DNA of 64,000 bases, taken from contig JAKQEQ010000017.1 of NCBI GenBank assembly GCA_029556545.1, forward strand, positions 1-64,000. Reading direction: 5' to 3'. The notes under the pieces were generated by a model. That model had not been told where the DNA came from and did no database searches. It saw nothing but the letters and a program-made list of their open reading frames with translations. This document shows positions 42,137-50,366 of the stretch, in pieces. This DNA is from Candidatus Hydrogenedentota bacterium (GTDB lineage: Bacteria; Hydrogenedentota; Hydrogenedentia; Hydrogenedentales; JAGMZX01). How positions within the stretch are numbered: position 1 is the first letter of the stretch; every line of letters begins with the position of its first letter. A program made the translations under genes and the position numbers.

Positions 42137-44004
42137 TGGCGGCTCCGGCGCTCCATCGCTTCACCCACGGCGACAGCCGTTATGCGGTCGATCCCGAGTC
42201 GTGCTTCTGCTTCGAGTGCGATAAGGTTTCGTGGGACGTGATCGAGCACTATCCGCACGCCACCCCGAACCATATCGCTCACCAACTGCGCGACCGGCAC
42301 GACCCGAGGGTGGTCGGCGAGGTAATCAGCGAACTCGAATGGCTGCGCGCGACGAAGGCCATCCTGAAGTCGCCGGGACGGGAGGAATTCATCAAGCGCT
42401 TCGAGATCGAGCGCGGCGCGAAGCTGCTCACGCTGCGCCTCGGCGAGACGCCGCCGCGCCCCGAACTCATCCGCGACGCGGCGACGTTGTTGCTGGCGCG
42501 TTCGGCGGCGCAACAGGAACTTCGTCTCGTCGTCGAAGTCCCGCCCGCCGGATTCGCCGCGTCGCCGCTGGCGGAGGCCTGCGGGGAGGCGCTGCGGTTG
42601 GGCGCGCTCGCGGGGAAGCAACTGACCGTGGCCGTGCGCGTGGGGCCCTTGCCGCTCCGGGAGGCGGGGCCGCTTCAAGGGCATGGCTGCGCCATGCAAC
42701 TCGAACTGCGCGCGGGCGCGTCCGTCGCGGCGTCGCTCGAAAAGCTGGCGAAGTCGGGGCTTGATAGGCTAGGCCGCCTCGTCAAGGCCTTTGGCACCGA
42801 GAACGACGCCGTGACGGGGCGCATCATTCTGTCGCCCGGCGCGGCCTCGTTCGCGGATGCGGTCGCGGCTCTGGACAAGACCGGGTTCCCGGTAATCGAG
42901 ATTGATCTCGATGCGCTCTTCGCCGCGCTGCCGGGCGCCACCCCCGCGGCGGTCTTCGATGAACTGCGCCGCGCCGCCGTGTACTACGCGAATCGCCTGC
43001 TCGAGGGCCGCTACTTCCGCCTTGACCCCATCGCCCCGCTATTCCTCCGCATCTACCAGGGCGAACCCGTGCGGCGCACGGACCCCGTCGGGACCAATGA
43101 ACTCGCGGTGGATGCCTCGGGGGGAGTGTATCCGTCGCGACTCTGGATGGGCAACCCTGCCTTCCGCGCGGGAATCCTCGAAGAAGGCCGGCTGGACGAA
43201 GCCCTGCTGAAACGATTTGACGACGTGGGCGCGGTCACGACGCCGGCCTGTATGCGCTGTTGGGCGCGCGGTTTATGCGGCGGCGGCGTGGCGGCGGTGC
43301 ATCACGCGCTGTCGGGCAACTTCCGCTTGCCGCATGCGCCCTGGTGCGACGCGCAGCGCGCGTGGCTCGAGGCGGCGGTGGCCGCGTTCAATCTGCTGGC
43401 CGCGCGCGGCGTTCATTTCACGCGCATCTACCAGAACCTCGGGCGCGCGGGCCGTCCCTCGCTGTTTCAACTGGCGCGGGCGGCGTTCGGCGCACGGGTC
43501 GGCGTGCGTCCTCTCGAGGAGGGTGACGCGGAACTGCTGACCCGCTGGGAAAACTGGAACGAAGCCGCATATTTCCTCTGCACCGAATCGGGCATGTTCA
43601 TGGCGACGCGCTATGATCGTGAAATGGATTCCCTGTATCCGCGCGATTACGAGCGCGAATTCATGCTCCTGCGCAAGACCGGCGCGCCCATCGGCCTGAT
43701 GCGCGTGCGACCCGATCGCATCCCGCGGACTGCCCGCGCGTGGCTTTACCTCCGCGACCAGGCCGATTATGCGGACCGATCCGTGCACCGCGGGCTCCGC
43801 CACATTCTCGAGGAGGCCGCGAAACAAACCGCCGAAGGCGGACTGCGCCGCATTACCGTCCCGGTCAGCCCGAGCGAGGACGCCCTCGCCGGCTTTCTTG
43901 ATGCCCTCGGCTTCCAGCGCGAAGGCGTCGAGCGCGAGGCCCTGTACCTTCATGGCCGTTACCACGATGTGCGCATTTACGCATTGAATCTCGACACGCC
44001 GTGA
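42136..44004 (+). CDS. Degenerate radical SAM/SPASM peptide-maturase-like protein fused to a GNAT domain
   Basis: 622 aa. Residues ~1-85 (LHRFTHGDSRYAVDPESCFC ... DKVSWDVIEHY) resemble the N-terminal peptide-binding region of SCIFF-type SPASM maturases. Residues ~95-330 correspond to the radical SAM barrel, but the CxxxCxxC loop is absent: strand 1 reads KLLTLRLGETPPR with no cysteine. Residues ~325-410 keep SPASM features (LAVDASGGVYPS, VTTPACMRCWARGLCGGG with Cys372/375/381, PWCDAQR with Cys404), although Y-P-C is Y-P-S at 334 and CGGGC is CGGGV. Residues 456-622 are a GNAT domain (GVRPLEEGDAELLTRW ... FLDALGFQREGVERE). I infer a peptide-binding scaffold that presents precursors to acyltransferase activity. 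Confidence 0.8.
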   Translation: MAAPALHRFTHGDSRYAVDPESCFCFECDKVSWDVIEHYPHATPNHIAHQLRDRHDPRVVGEVISELEWLRATKAILKSPGREEFIKRFEIERGAKLLTLRLGETPPRPELIRDAATLLLARSAAQQELRLVVEVPPAGFAASPLAEACGEALRLGALAGKQLTVAVRVGPLPLREAGPLQGHGCAMQLELRAGASVAASLEKLAKSGLDRLGRLVKAFGTENDAVTGRIILSPGAASFADAVAALDKTGFPVIEIDLDALFAALPGATPAAVFDELRRAAVYYANRLLEGRYFRLDPIAPLFLRIYQGEPVRRTDPVGTNELAVDASGGVYPSRLWMGNPAFRAGILEEGRLDEALLKRFDDVGAVTTPACMRCWARGLCGGGVAAVHHALSGNFRLPHAPWCDAQRAWLEAAVAAFNLLAARGVHFTRIYQNLGRAGRPSLFQLARAAFGARVGVRPLEEGDAELLTRWENWNEAAYFLCTESGMFMATRYDREMDSLYPRDYEREFMLLRKTGAPIGLMRVRPDRIPRTARAWLYLRDQADYADRSVHRGLRHILEEAAKQTAEGGLRRITVPVSPSEDALAGFLDALGFQREGVEREALYLHGRYHDVRIYALNLDTP

Positions 44005-44124
44005 GTCGTATTCCATGGTGTCCGCGGGAGACGGCGGCGCCGGGTTGACCGCATTCCCGTCGGAACCGTATGCTTGGGTTTTACGGCGCGTGCAAGACGC
44101 GCGATGCAAAGAGGAGGGTTTATC

Positions 44125-45174
44125 ATGACGGAAGTGAAGGGCATCTACCGGTTTTCCTTCGGACCGTGGAACATCGACGAGGGGGCGGACCCCTTCGGGC
44201 CGACGGTGCGCAAGCCCGTCGCACTGGCCAGGAAAATGGCCGCCGCCAAGAAGATGGGTTTTCAGGGCATGCAGTTCCATGACGACGACGCCGTACCCGA
44301 CCTTGACGGGAAGACCGCCGCGCAGATCGAGAAACAGGCGAAGCAGATCAAGAAGATGCTCTCGGACCACGGGCTCGTCGCGGAATTCGTCGCGCCGCGC
44401 CTGTGGTTCTCGCCGAAGACGATTGACGGCGCGTATACGAGTAACGACCCGAAATGCCGGAAGTACGCCATCGAGCGCAGCAAGGTCTGCATCGACATCG
44501 CGAACGTTCTCGGCGCAAAGAGCATCGTGCTCTGGCTCGCGCGCGAAGGCTCCTATATCCGCGAAAGCAAGAACCCGCGCATCGAGGTGCTGCAAATCCG
44601 CGACGCGATCAATGCCATGCTCGCGTATGATCCGAAGACGATGATTCTCATCGAGCCGAAGCCGAACGAGCCCGTGGACAGCGCGATCATCCCGACCATC
44701 GGCCACGCCGTCGGGCTGTCCTATATGACCGACGAACCGGACCGCGTCGGCGTACTCTGCGAAACGGCCCACTCGATTCTCGCCGGACTCGATCCGTCGG
44801 ACGACATGGCCTACGCCCTCGCGCACAGGAAACTGCGGAGCGTTCACCTGAACGACCAGGGCGGGCTCAAATTCGACCAGGACAAGTCGTTCGGCTCGTA
44901 CAACCTGCGTCGCGCGTTCAACCAGGTGCGCGTCCTCGAGGAATACGGCTATGGCCGCAACGGCGAGTGGATCGGGCTCGACGTGAAGACCATGCGCACA
45001 CAGAAGCAGGACGTGAACACGAAACACCTCAGCAACAGTCTTGCCACGTTCAAGTTCCTTGTGCAGAAGGTTCGCACGTTGAACAAGAAGCTCGAGGCGC
45101 AATTGATTGCGGCCCGCGACTACGAGGAACTCGACCGCTATCTCCTGTGCCATCTTATGGGCGTGAAGTATTAG
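44125..45174 (+). CDS. Xylose-isomerase-like TIM-barrel protein
   Basis: 349 aa. IYRFSFGPWNIDEGADPFGP, KMGFQGMQFHDDDAVPDLDG, MILIEPKPNEP, VGVLCETAHSILAGLDPSDD and LRSVHLNDQGGLKFDQD carry the barrel strands and metal-ligand carboxylates/His of the xylose isomerase/AP-endonuclease-2 superfamily. It is probably a sugar isomerase, but the exact sugar cannot be read; true XylA is longer. GAGGAGGG precedes the ATG at 44125. It is separated by 120 bases from the peptide locus and is likely a separate unit together with pdxJ. Confidence 0.82.
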   Translation: MTEVKGIYRFSFGPWNIDEGADPFGPTVRKPVALARKMAAAKKMGFQGMQFHDDDAVPDLDGKTAAQIEKQAKQIKKMLSDHGLVAEFVAPRLWFSPKTIDGAYTSNDPKCRKYAIERSKVCIDIANVLGAKSIVLWLAREGSYIRESKNPRIEVLQIRDAINAMLAYDPKTMILIEPKPNEPVDSAIIPTIGHAVGLSYMTDEPDRVGVLCETAHSILAGLDPSDDMAYALAHRKLRSVHLNDQGGLKFDQDKSFGSYNLRRAFNQVRVLEEYGYGRNGEWIGLDVKTMRTQKQDVNTKHLSNSLATFKFLVQKVRTLNKKLEAQLIAARDYEELDRYLLCHLMGVKY

Positions 45175-45202
45175 CGGCGGCGCGCGAAAAGGGCGAGGGA
45201 GC

Positions 45203-45934
45203 ATGATTGAACTCGGCGTGAACATCGACCACGTGGCGACATTGCGCGAGGCGCGCAAGGGCGCCGCGCCGGACGTGATCCTGGCGGCGAAGCTCTGCGA
45301 ATTGGCCGGTGCGCATCAGATTACGGTGCACCTGCGGCAGGACCGCCGCCATATCCAGGACCGTGACATCGAGCAGCTCAGGCAGGTCTTGCAGGTGCGT
45401 ATGAACCTCGAGATGGCGGCGGTGGACGAGATCGTCGCGATCGCGCACCGACTCAAACCGCACACGGTCTGTCTCGTGCCGGAGAACCGCCAGGAAATCA
45501 CGACCGAGGGCGGCCTCGATGTCGAGGCGCAGCAGGATCGGCTCGCGGAGGTGGTCGCGGGCATGCACGCGCACGGGATCAAGTCGAGCATGTTCATTGA
45601 TCCGGAGCCGAAGCAGATCGAGGCGAGCGCGGCCATCGGCGCGGACTCGGTCGAGTTGCACACGGGCGCGTATGCGAACGCCCGCGGCGCGGACGTTCAG
45701 CACGAGTTGCAGCGATTGGCGAAGTGCGCCGAATACGTGCGCCGATTCCCCGGCTTGGCGCTTCATGCCGGCCACGGCCTCACCGTGCGCAATCTGCGGC
45801 CCGTGGCGGAACTACCCGGCCTGCGCGAGGTCAACATCGGGCACGATATCATTGCCCGCGCGGTATTTATCGGCCTTGAGGCCGCCGTGCAGGAAATCCT
45901 CGACGTACTTGAGATGTACGCGGAGGAGGACTAG
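45203..45934 (+). CDS. pdxJ: Pyridoxine 5'-phosphate synthase
   Basis: 243 aa, the usual length. PdxJ condenses 1-deoxyxylulose-5-phosphate with 3-amino-2-oxopropyl phosphate, the ring-closing step of vitamin B6 synthesis. The start IELGVNIDHVATLREARKG, ITVHLRQDRRHIQDRD, CLVPENRQEITTEGGLDV, IEASAAIGADSVELHTGAYA and LHAGHGLTVRN-NL-like segments are diagnostic. It starts 28 bases after the isomerase-like gene. Confidence 0.96.
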   Translation: MIELGVNIDHVATLREARKGAAPDVILAAKLCELAGAHQITVHLRQDRRHIQDRDIEQLRQVLQVRMNLEMAAVDEIVAIAHRLKPHTVCLVPENRQEITTEGGLDVEAQQDRLAEVVAGMHAHGIKSSMFIDPEPKQIEASAAIGADSVELHTGAYANARGADVQHELQRLAKCAEYVRRFPGLALHAGHGLTVRNLRPVAELPGLREVNIGHDIIARAVFIGLEAAVQEILDVLEMYAEED

Positions 45935-45944
45935 ATGCGGCCTC

Positions 45945-45996
45945 GGGGACAGGCACGTCTCCCCCGCGCGGCGCGGGGTCGCTTGTGCCAGTCCCC
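45945..45996. repeat. Palindromic GGGGACAGGCAC / GTGCCAGTCCCC repeat
   Basis: The two arms (45945-45956 and 45985-45996) match those of the element at 7875-7909 in reverse order and enclose a GC-rich palindromic loop (CCCCGCGCGGCGCGGGG). It starts ten bases after pdxJ and may double as a terminator-like hairpin. Confidence 0.75.
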
Positions 45997-46082
45997 CGTT
46001 CCTCTGCATCATTGCGAATATTAGCTGTGGGTTCTTAGTAGTGCAACATCAATCCATGCGCTTGCATGGGAGGGGAAATGCC

Positions 46083-47543
46083 ATGCGGTTAAGAAATCGT
46101 CGTTTTGCTCTCATCGGGATGTTGGTCGTTGCCGCAATTGCCGGTGGATTTGCCGTTGCGGAGATGACCGTTACCGGCGGCCTGACGCCATACCAGGTGC
46201 TGCAATGCGACGCTTCCGGCGTCGCAAGCGTGTCCTGCGAAGGTGCGTGCTCCGGTCAGGGCGCCGCCTCGGTGCGCGGGCGCGTGATGAAGGCGGGTCA
46301 GCCCGTATTCGACTGGAAGCACGCGGGCGAAGCTTCGGCGGGCGCCTGGAAAGGGACGTTGACAGGTATTCCCGCCGGCGGGCCGTACACCATCGAATGG
46401 ATGGTCGGGGAGGAGAAGTGCGGCGTGTCCGACGTGCTGGTGGGCGATCTGTGGGTGCTTGCGGGGCAGTCAAACATGCAGGGCGTAGGCAACATGATCG
46501 ACGTACAGGACCCCGACCCGCTCGTCCATATGCTGGCCATGAATCACGAGTGGCGGATCGCGCGCGAGCCGCTGCACATTCTCGCGGAGTCGCCCGACCC
46601 CGTGCACTTCAAGCCGAAGAGCGACGAGGAACGCCAGGTTGCCATTGAGAATCACAAGAAGGGCACGAAAGGCGCGGGCCTCGGGCTGCCCTTCGCCGTC
46701 GAGATGACCCGGCGCACGGGCCGGCCCGTGGGACTCGTCTGTACGGCCCACGGGGGGACCTCGATGGACCAGTGGAGCCCAAGCCTCAAGGATCAGGGCG
46801 GCGAGTCGCTCTACGGCTCGATGTTGAAGCAGGTGGAAGTCGCGGGCGGCAAGGTGCGCGGCGTGCTCTGGTACCAGGCCGAGTCGGACGCGAACCCGGA
46901 GAAGTCCGCGGAGTTCAAGCAGAAATTCATCGATTTCGTAGCGGCGATCCGCGAGGATTTCGGGGACCCGAATCTGCCGTTCTACTATGTACAGATCGGG
47001 CGTTTCGTGACACCGTCGCCGACGGCGTTGTCGTGGAACCGCATCCAGCAACTGCAATTGGAGTGCGAGGCGCTGATCCCGAACAGCGGCGTGGTGGCGT
47101 CGATTGACCTCGCGCTGGACGACCTGATCCACGCCGGCACGCCGGGGCTCAAGACACTCGGCGCGCGGCTGGCAAGTCTGGCCGAGCGCGACCTGTACGG
47201 CGGCAAGACGCTGCGCGGGCCGCGCCCGGTCGAGGTCACGAGGCGTGAGACGCCGTACGGCAAGCAGATGCTGGTGAAGTTCAGGGAAGTCAACGGGCGT
47301 CTCGTTGCGCCGGGGCGGCCCGCCGGGTTCTTCGTCACCGCGGGACCGGAAGGCGCGCCCGTGCCCACGATTCTCAACCAGGAAATTTCTTCGGAATCGC
47401 CGGACACGGTGATCCTGTGGTACTGGCAGGATTTGCCTGAGGACGCGCAACTCTGGTACGGCTGGGGCTTTGACCCCTACTGCAACATCAGCGACGAGGC
47501 AGGCATGGCCGTGCCGGTTTTCGGGCCGATGCCGATTCCATAG
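46083..47543 (+). CDS. Secreted sialate O-acetylesterase-like (SASA) protein
   Basis: 486 aa. Signal peptide (FALIGMLVVAAIAGGFAVA). The SGNH-type esterase core shows LWVLAGQSNMQGVG (catalytic Ser), GLVCTAHGGTSMDQW and VLWYQAESDANPEKS, with the late DLIHAG carrying the Asp/His pair. Such enzymes remove acetyl groups from sialic acids or other sugars outside the cytoplasm. The N-terminal ~110 residues look like a beta-sandwich, and a C-terminal beta region follows (PVEVTRRETPYGKQML). Confidence 0.85.
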   Translation: MRLRNRRFALIGMLVVAAIAGGFAVAEMTVTGGLTPYQVLQCDASGVASVSCEGACSGQGAASVRGRVMKAGQPVFDWKHAGEASAGAWKGTLTGIPAGGPYTIEWMVGEEKCGVSDVLVGDLWVLAGQSNMQGVGNMIDVQDPDPLVHMLAMNHEWRIAREPLHILAESPDPVHFKPKSDEERQVAIENHKKGTKGAGLGLPFAVEMTRRTGRPVGLVCTAHGGTSMDQWSPSLKDQGGESLYGSMLKQVEVAGGKVRGVLWYQAESDANPEKSAEFKQKFIDFVAAIREDFGDPNLPFYYVQIGRFVTPSPTALSWNRIQQLQLECEALIPNSGVVASIDLALDDLIHAGTPGLKTLGARLASLAERDLYGGKTLRGPRPVEVTRRETPYGKQMLVKFREVNGRLVAPGRPAGFFVTAGPEGAPVPTILNQEISSESPDTVILWYWQDLPEDAQLWYGWGFDPYCNISDEAGMAVPVFGPMPIP

Positions 47544-47612
47544 GTCTTATACGACCAATAGGAGCCATTTGACTCAGGCTTCCAGAAAGAAGCGTGGGCA
47601 AGAGAAGCACAC

Positions 47613-48533
47613 ATGAGGGCAGAAACTATGCGAGCGGCGACCTGTCTGTTATTGGCGGCGGTACTCAGCGGCATCTTCGGCTGCGCGGGCCGCGCCGAGG
47701 AACCCGTCACGCTGCGGGTACTCACCTTCAACGTGCTGGTGGACTGGGAAACCAAGGAGGCCGTGCCTCCGTGGTCCGCGCGGCGCGACCTCTGCATCCA
47801 GGTGGTTCGCGAAGCCGATCCGGACCTCATCGGTTTTCAGGAGACATCTCCGGCGCAAGTGGACTTCCTCCGGGAAAGTCTGCCCGGCTACGGCATGGTA
47901 GGCGCGGTGGCGTTGACGGAGGACGACCTCGCGTATCTTACCGAGAAACTGCCGTTGATGGCGGCGCTCGGCGTGAGGACATTCACCGACGCGATGTTGT
48001 TCTATAAGGAGGCGGTCTTCGAGAAAGTCGACGAGGGCCACTGGTGGCTTTGTACCACGCCCGAGAAGCTCGCGATGGACCTTGGCAACGCGTTCCCGCG
48101 GATCATGGTGTGGGCGCGGCTGCGGCACAAGGCCACGGGCCGCGAAATGTACGCGATCAATACGCACTTCGACAACACGATGCCGTCGCAGGTGCGCATG
48201 GCCGCGCTGGCTCACGAGTGGATCGACCAACATCTCGACAAGTCGCTGCCGATGGTCTTCACGGGGGATTTCAACACCGATCCGAATCGCGGCGACTACG
48301 CTAGATTGACGGAAAGTCCCTGGCGCGACGCCTACCTCGCGAGTCCCTTGGCGAGTGAAACCGGCCACGACAACAACGTGCCCACGTCGCTCCACGGCAA
48401 TACGCGTATCGATCACGTCTTCTATCGCGGCGCGGCCCTCGATGCGAAGGAGTGGCGCCGTGTCGAGTCGCCCGACCCCTCGAAAAACTTGTCGGACCAC
48501 TATCCCGTGTTCGCCGTGCTCGAGTGGCGTTGA
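47613..48533 (+). CDS. Endonuclease/exonuclease/phosphatase-family lipoprotein
   Basis: 306 aa. A lipobox (VLSGIFGC) predicts membrane anchoring outside the cytoplasm. The EEP fold is complete: LRVLTFNVLVDW, DLIGFQETSPAQV (metal Glu), MYAINTHFDN (catalytic His), MVFTGDFNTDPN (Asp/Asn) and the final LSDHYPVFAVLEW (Asp-His pair). Relatives cleave phosphodiester bonds in nucleic acids, sphingomyelin or inositol phosphates; the substrate is unknown. Confidence 0.87.
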   Translation: MRAETMRAATCLLLAAVLSGIFGCAGRAEEPVTLRVLTFNVLVDWETKEAVPPWSARRDLCIQVVREADPDLIGFQETSPAQVDFLRESLPGYGMVGAVALTEDDLAYLTEKLPLMAALGVRTFTDAMLFYKEAVFEKVDEGHWWLCTTPEKLAMDLGNAFPRIMVWARLRHKATGREMYAINTHFDNTMPSQVRMAALAHEWIDQHLDKSLPMVFTGDFNTDPNRGDYARLTESPWRDAYLASPLASETGHDNNVPTSLHGNTRIDHVFYRGAALDAKEWRRVESPDPSKNLSDHYPVFAVLEWR

Positions 48534-48601
48534 CCGGCAGGAATGCCGCGCGCCCGCGCACTGTTTTCTGGAACGTACACGCAACCGGAAAGGAGTGCAC
48601 G

Positions 48602-49180
48602 ATGCGACGCACGGCGACAACGTTGCTTGCGGCGGCGATATTCGGAATGCTGGCGCCGGAGGCCGCGCCCGCGGCGGACGTCTATAAGTTGGACCCCGTC
48701 CATTCGGTCGCGGTCTTCAAGATCAAGCACCTTGGCGTCAGCTACACCTACGGTCTCGCGCCCAATCTCGAAGGCGAGTTCACCTACGACCCGGACAACC
48801 CGGAGGCGTGCGCCATCACGGTGACGGCCCCGGCGCTCGATATCACAACGGAACATCGCGAGCGGGACGACCATGTCCTCGGCGAGGACTTTCTGAACGC
48901 GGTCGAGCATCGCACCATGCAATTTCGCGGCACGGGTTTCAAGAAGACGGGCGAGAGCACGTATGAAGTCACCGGCGACCTGACAATTCTCGCCGTGACG
49001 AAGCCAATCACCATCGAGGCGGAATTTGTCGGGTGCGGCCCGGTGCAGGAGGGAGAGATTCGCTGCGGCTTCGACGCGCGCTTCACGATCAAGCGGAGCG
49101 ACTTCGGCATTTCCGCGTACCTGGGTCCGGTCGGCGATGAAGTAACGCTCATGGTCGGTATCGAGGGCATCAAGCAGTAG
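48602..49180 (+). CDS. YceI-family periplasmic lipid-binding-like protein
   Basis: 192 aa with a signal peptide (TTLLAAAIFGMLAPEAAPAA). YKLDPVHSVAVFKIKHLGVS, LDITTEHRERDDHVLGEDFL and ITIEAEFVG match YceI proteins, eight-stranded lipocalin-like barrels that bind isoprenoid quinones or similar lipids. Cellular role unclear. AAAGGAG lies six bases before the ATG at 48602; a longer upstream open frame overlaps the EEP gene and is rejected. Confidence 0.9.
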   Translation: MRRTATTLLAAAIFGMLAPEAAPAADVYKLDPVHSVAVFKIKHLGVSYTYGLAPNLEGEFTYDPDNPEACAITVTAPALDITTEHRERDDHVLGEDFLNAVEHRTMQFRGTGFKKTGESTYEVTGDLTILAVTKPITIEAEFVGCGPVQEGEIRCGFDARFTIKRSDFGISAYLGPVGDEVTLMVGIEGIKQ

Positions 49181-49224
49181 GGAATTGGGGGTTCTCGTCA
49201 TTCTTTCGCGGTCTTCGCGGCCCC

Positions 49225-49233
49225 TGTTATAAT
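49225..49233 (+). promoter_or_regulatory. Extended -10 promoter for the lptF-lptG pair
   Basis: TG-T-TATAAT (49225-49233) is a consensus extended -10 element. No good -35 box is seen, as is common for such promoters. The predicted transcript start is ~20 bases before the GTG at 49260. Confidence 0.6.
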
Positions 49234-49259
49234 GCGGCGCTTTTCAGGAAACACCTTCA

Positions 49260-50366
49260 GTGGCGCTGCTACATCGATATCTTCTGCGACAGGTCGGCCC
49301 GCCCGCGCTGATTGCGTTCGTCGTGATCGCGTTTCTGGCGATGATCGCCGGCCTGCGCCAGCAAATCTCGGAACTGCCGCTCGACCAGGTGACGCTGGGC
49401 GACCTGACGCGGCTCTCGTTCCTGTCCTTGCCCGCGCTTATTGCCTACATCGTGCCCATCACGTACATGATGGGCATACTTGCGGGGTTCGGCGGATTGG
49501 CGCAGGCAAACGCTTTCGTGGCGATGAAGGCGGCGGGCATCCCGATGCGGCGTCTCATTCTCTCCGTAATCGGGTTGGGCGCGTTGCTCAGCGTCGGCTG
49601 CTTCCTCGTCCAGGACCAGGTGCGCCCGTGGGCGATGCGGCAGGCGATCAGGCTCATTTACAGCGATCTGCCGCTGCGCGCGTCCATCGACCTGTTGCCG
49701 CCGGGCGTGATGCATGAGTTCGCGGACTGGCGCGTCTACATCGGCGATAAGGATACGCGGACGAACACGCTGCGAGATATTGTCATACTGCGTCCGGAAG
49801 ACACCGGCGAGACCTCCGCGTTCTACGCCGACAGCGCGCAGCTCGTGCGCGACCCGGCAGGCAGCACGCTGGTGCTGACGAACGGCTCGTGGATTCAGTC
49901 GCGCGGTTTAGACCGCGTTTTTCATGCCGAGTCGCCGCGGATGGAGCTTTCGGTGCCGAAACTGATGCCGAAGGAGCCGAAACGCGAACGCGAAGGCATG
50001 ACGCTTCGGGAATTGCTCTATAGCGAGGTGCAATTGGCGCAAACCTATGCGGAGACCCAGGCGCTGCCGACGTATGCGGCGCTCTTGCGCGAGCGCGGCG
50101 AAATCAGCGACCGGCTTGCGTTGCCGCTCATGTGTCTCGCGGTCAGCCTGGTGGCGGCGCCCTTGGCGGTGCGCTCGCCTCGGACGGGGCGCTCCTTCAT
50201 CTTTGCTATCGGCTTCGTCATGCTCATCAGCTACTTCACGCTGAACCGGCTCTTCGAACCGCGACTGTTGATGCCGTTGCACCAGGTCGTTCTCATGGGG
50301 CAAGCGCCCAACCTCGTCCTCGGCGCGGCGGGCCTCGTCTTCGTCTGGCGGGTGGACCGCGTATGA
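49260..50366 (+). CDS. lptF: LptF/LptG-family permease (LptF-like)
   Basis: 368 aa. N-terminal TM near ALIAFVVIAFLAMIAGL, TM2-3 region with LPALIAYIVPITYMMGILAG, a periplasmic beta-jellyroll-type domain in the middle, then C-terminal TMs (ALPLMCLAVSLVAAPLAVRS, FAIGFVMLISYFTLNRLF). This is the YjgP/YjgQ architecture: an inner-membrane subunit that, with LptG and the LptB ATPase, lifts lipopolysaccharide out of the membrane. No lptB is adjacent. GTG start; the end overlaps the next gene as ATGA. Confidence 0.87.
   Translation: MALLHRYLLRQVGPPALIAFVVIAFLAMIAGLRQQISELPLDQVTLGDLTRLSFLSLPALIAYIVPITYMMGILAGFGGLAQANAFVAMKAAGIPMRRLILSVIGLGALLSVGCFLVQDQVRPWAMRQAIRLIYSDLPLRASIDLLPPGVMHEFADWRVYIGDKDTRTNTLRDIVILRPEDTGETSAFYADSAQLVRDPAGSTLVLTNGSWIQSRGLDRVFHAESPRMELSVPKLMPKEPKREREGMTLRELLYSEVQLAQTYAETQALPTYAALLRERGEISDRLALPLMCLAVSLVAAPLAVRSPRTGRSFIFAIGFVMLISYFTLNRLFEPRLLMPLHQVVLMGQAPNLVLGAAGLVFVWRVDRV

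Noticed and set aside
43273-45258. 661-codon minus-strand frame across the fusion protein and isomerase-like gene
   Set aside because: It runs antisense to two motif-bearing genes and crosses their boundary; Arg/His/Val-rich shadow translation.
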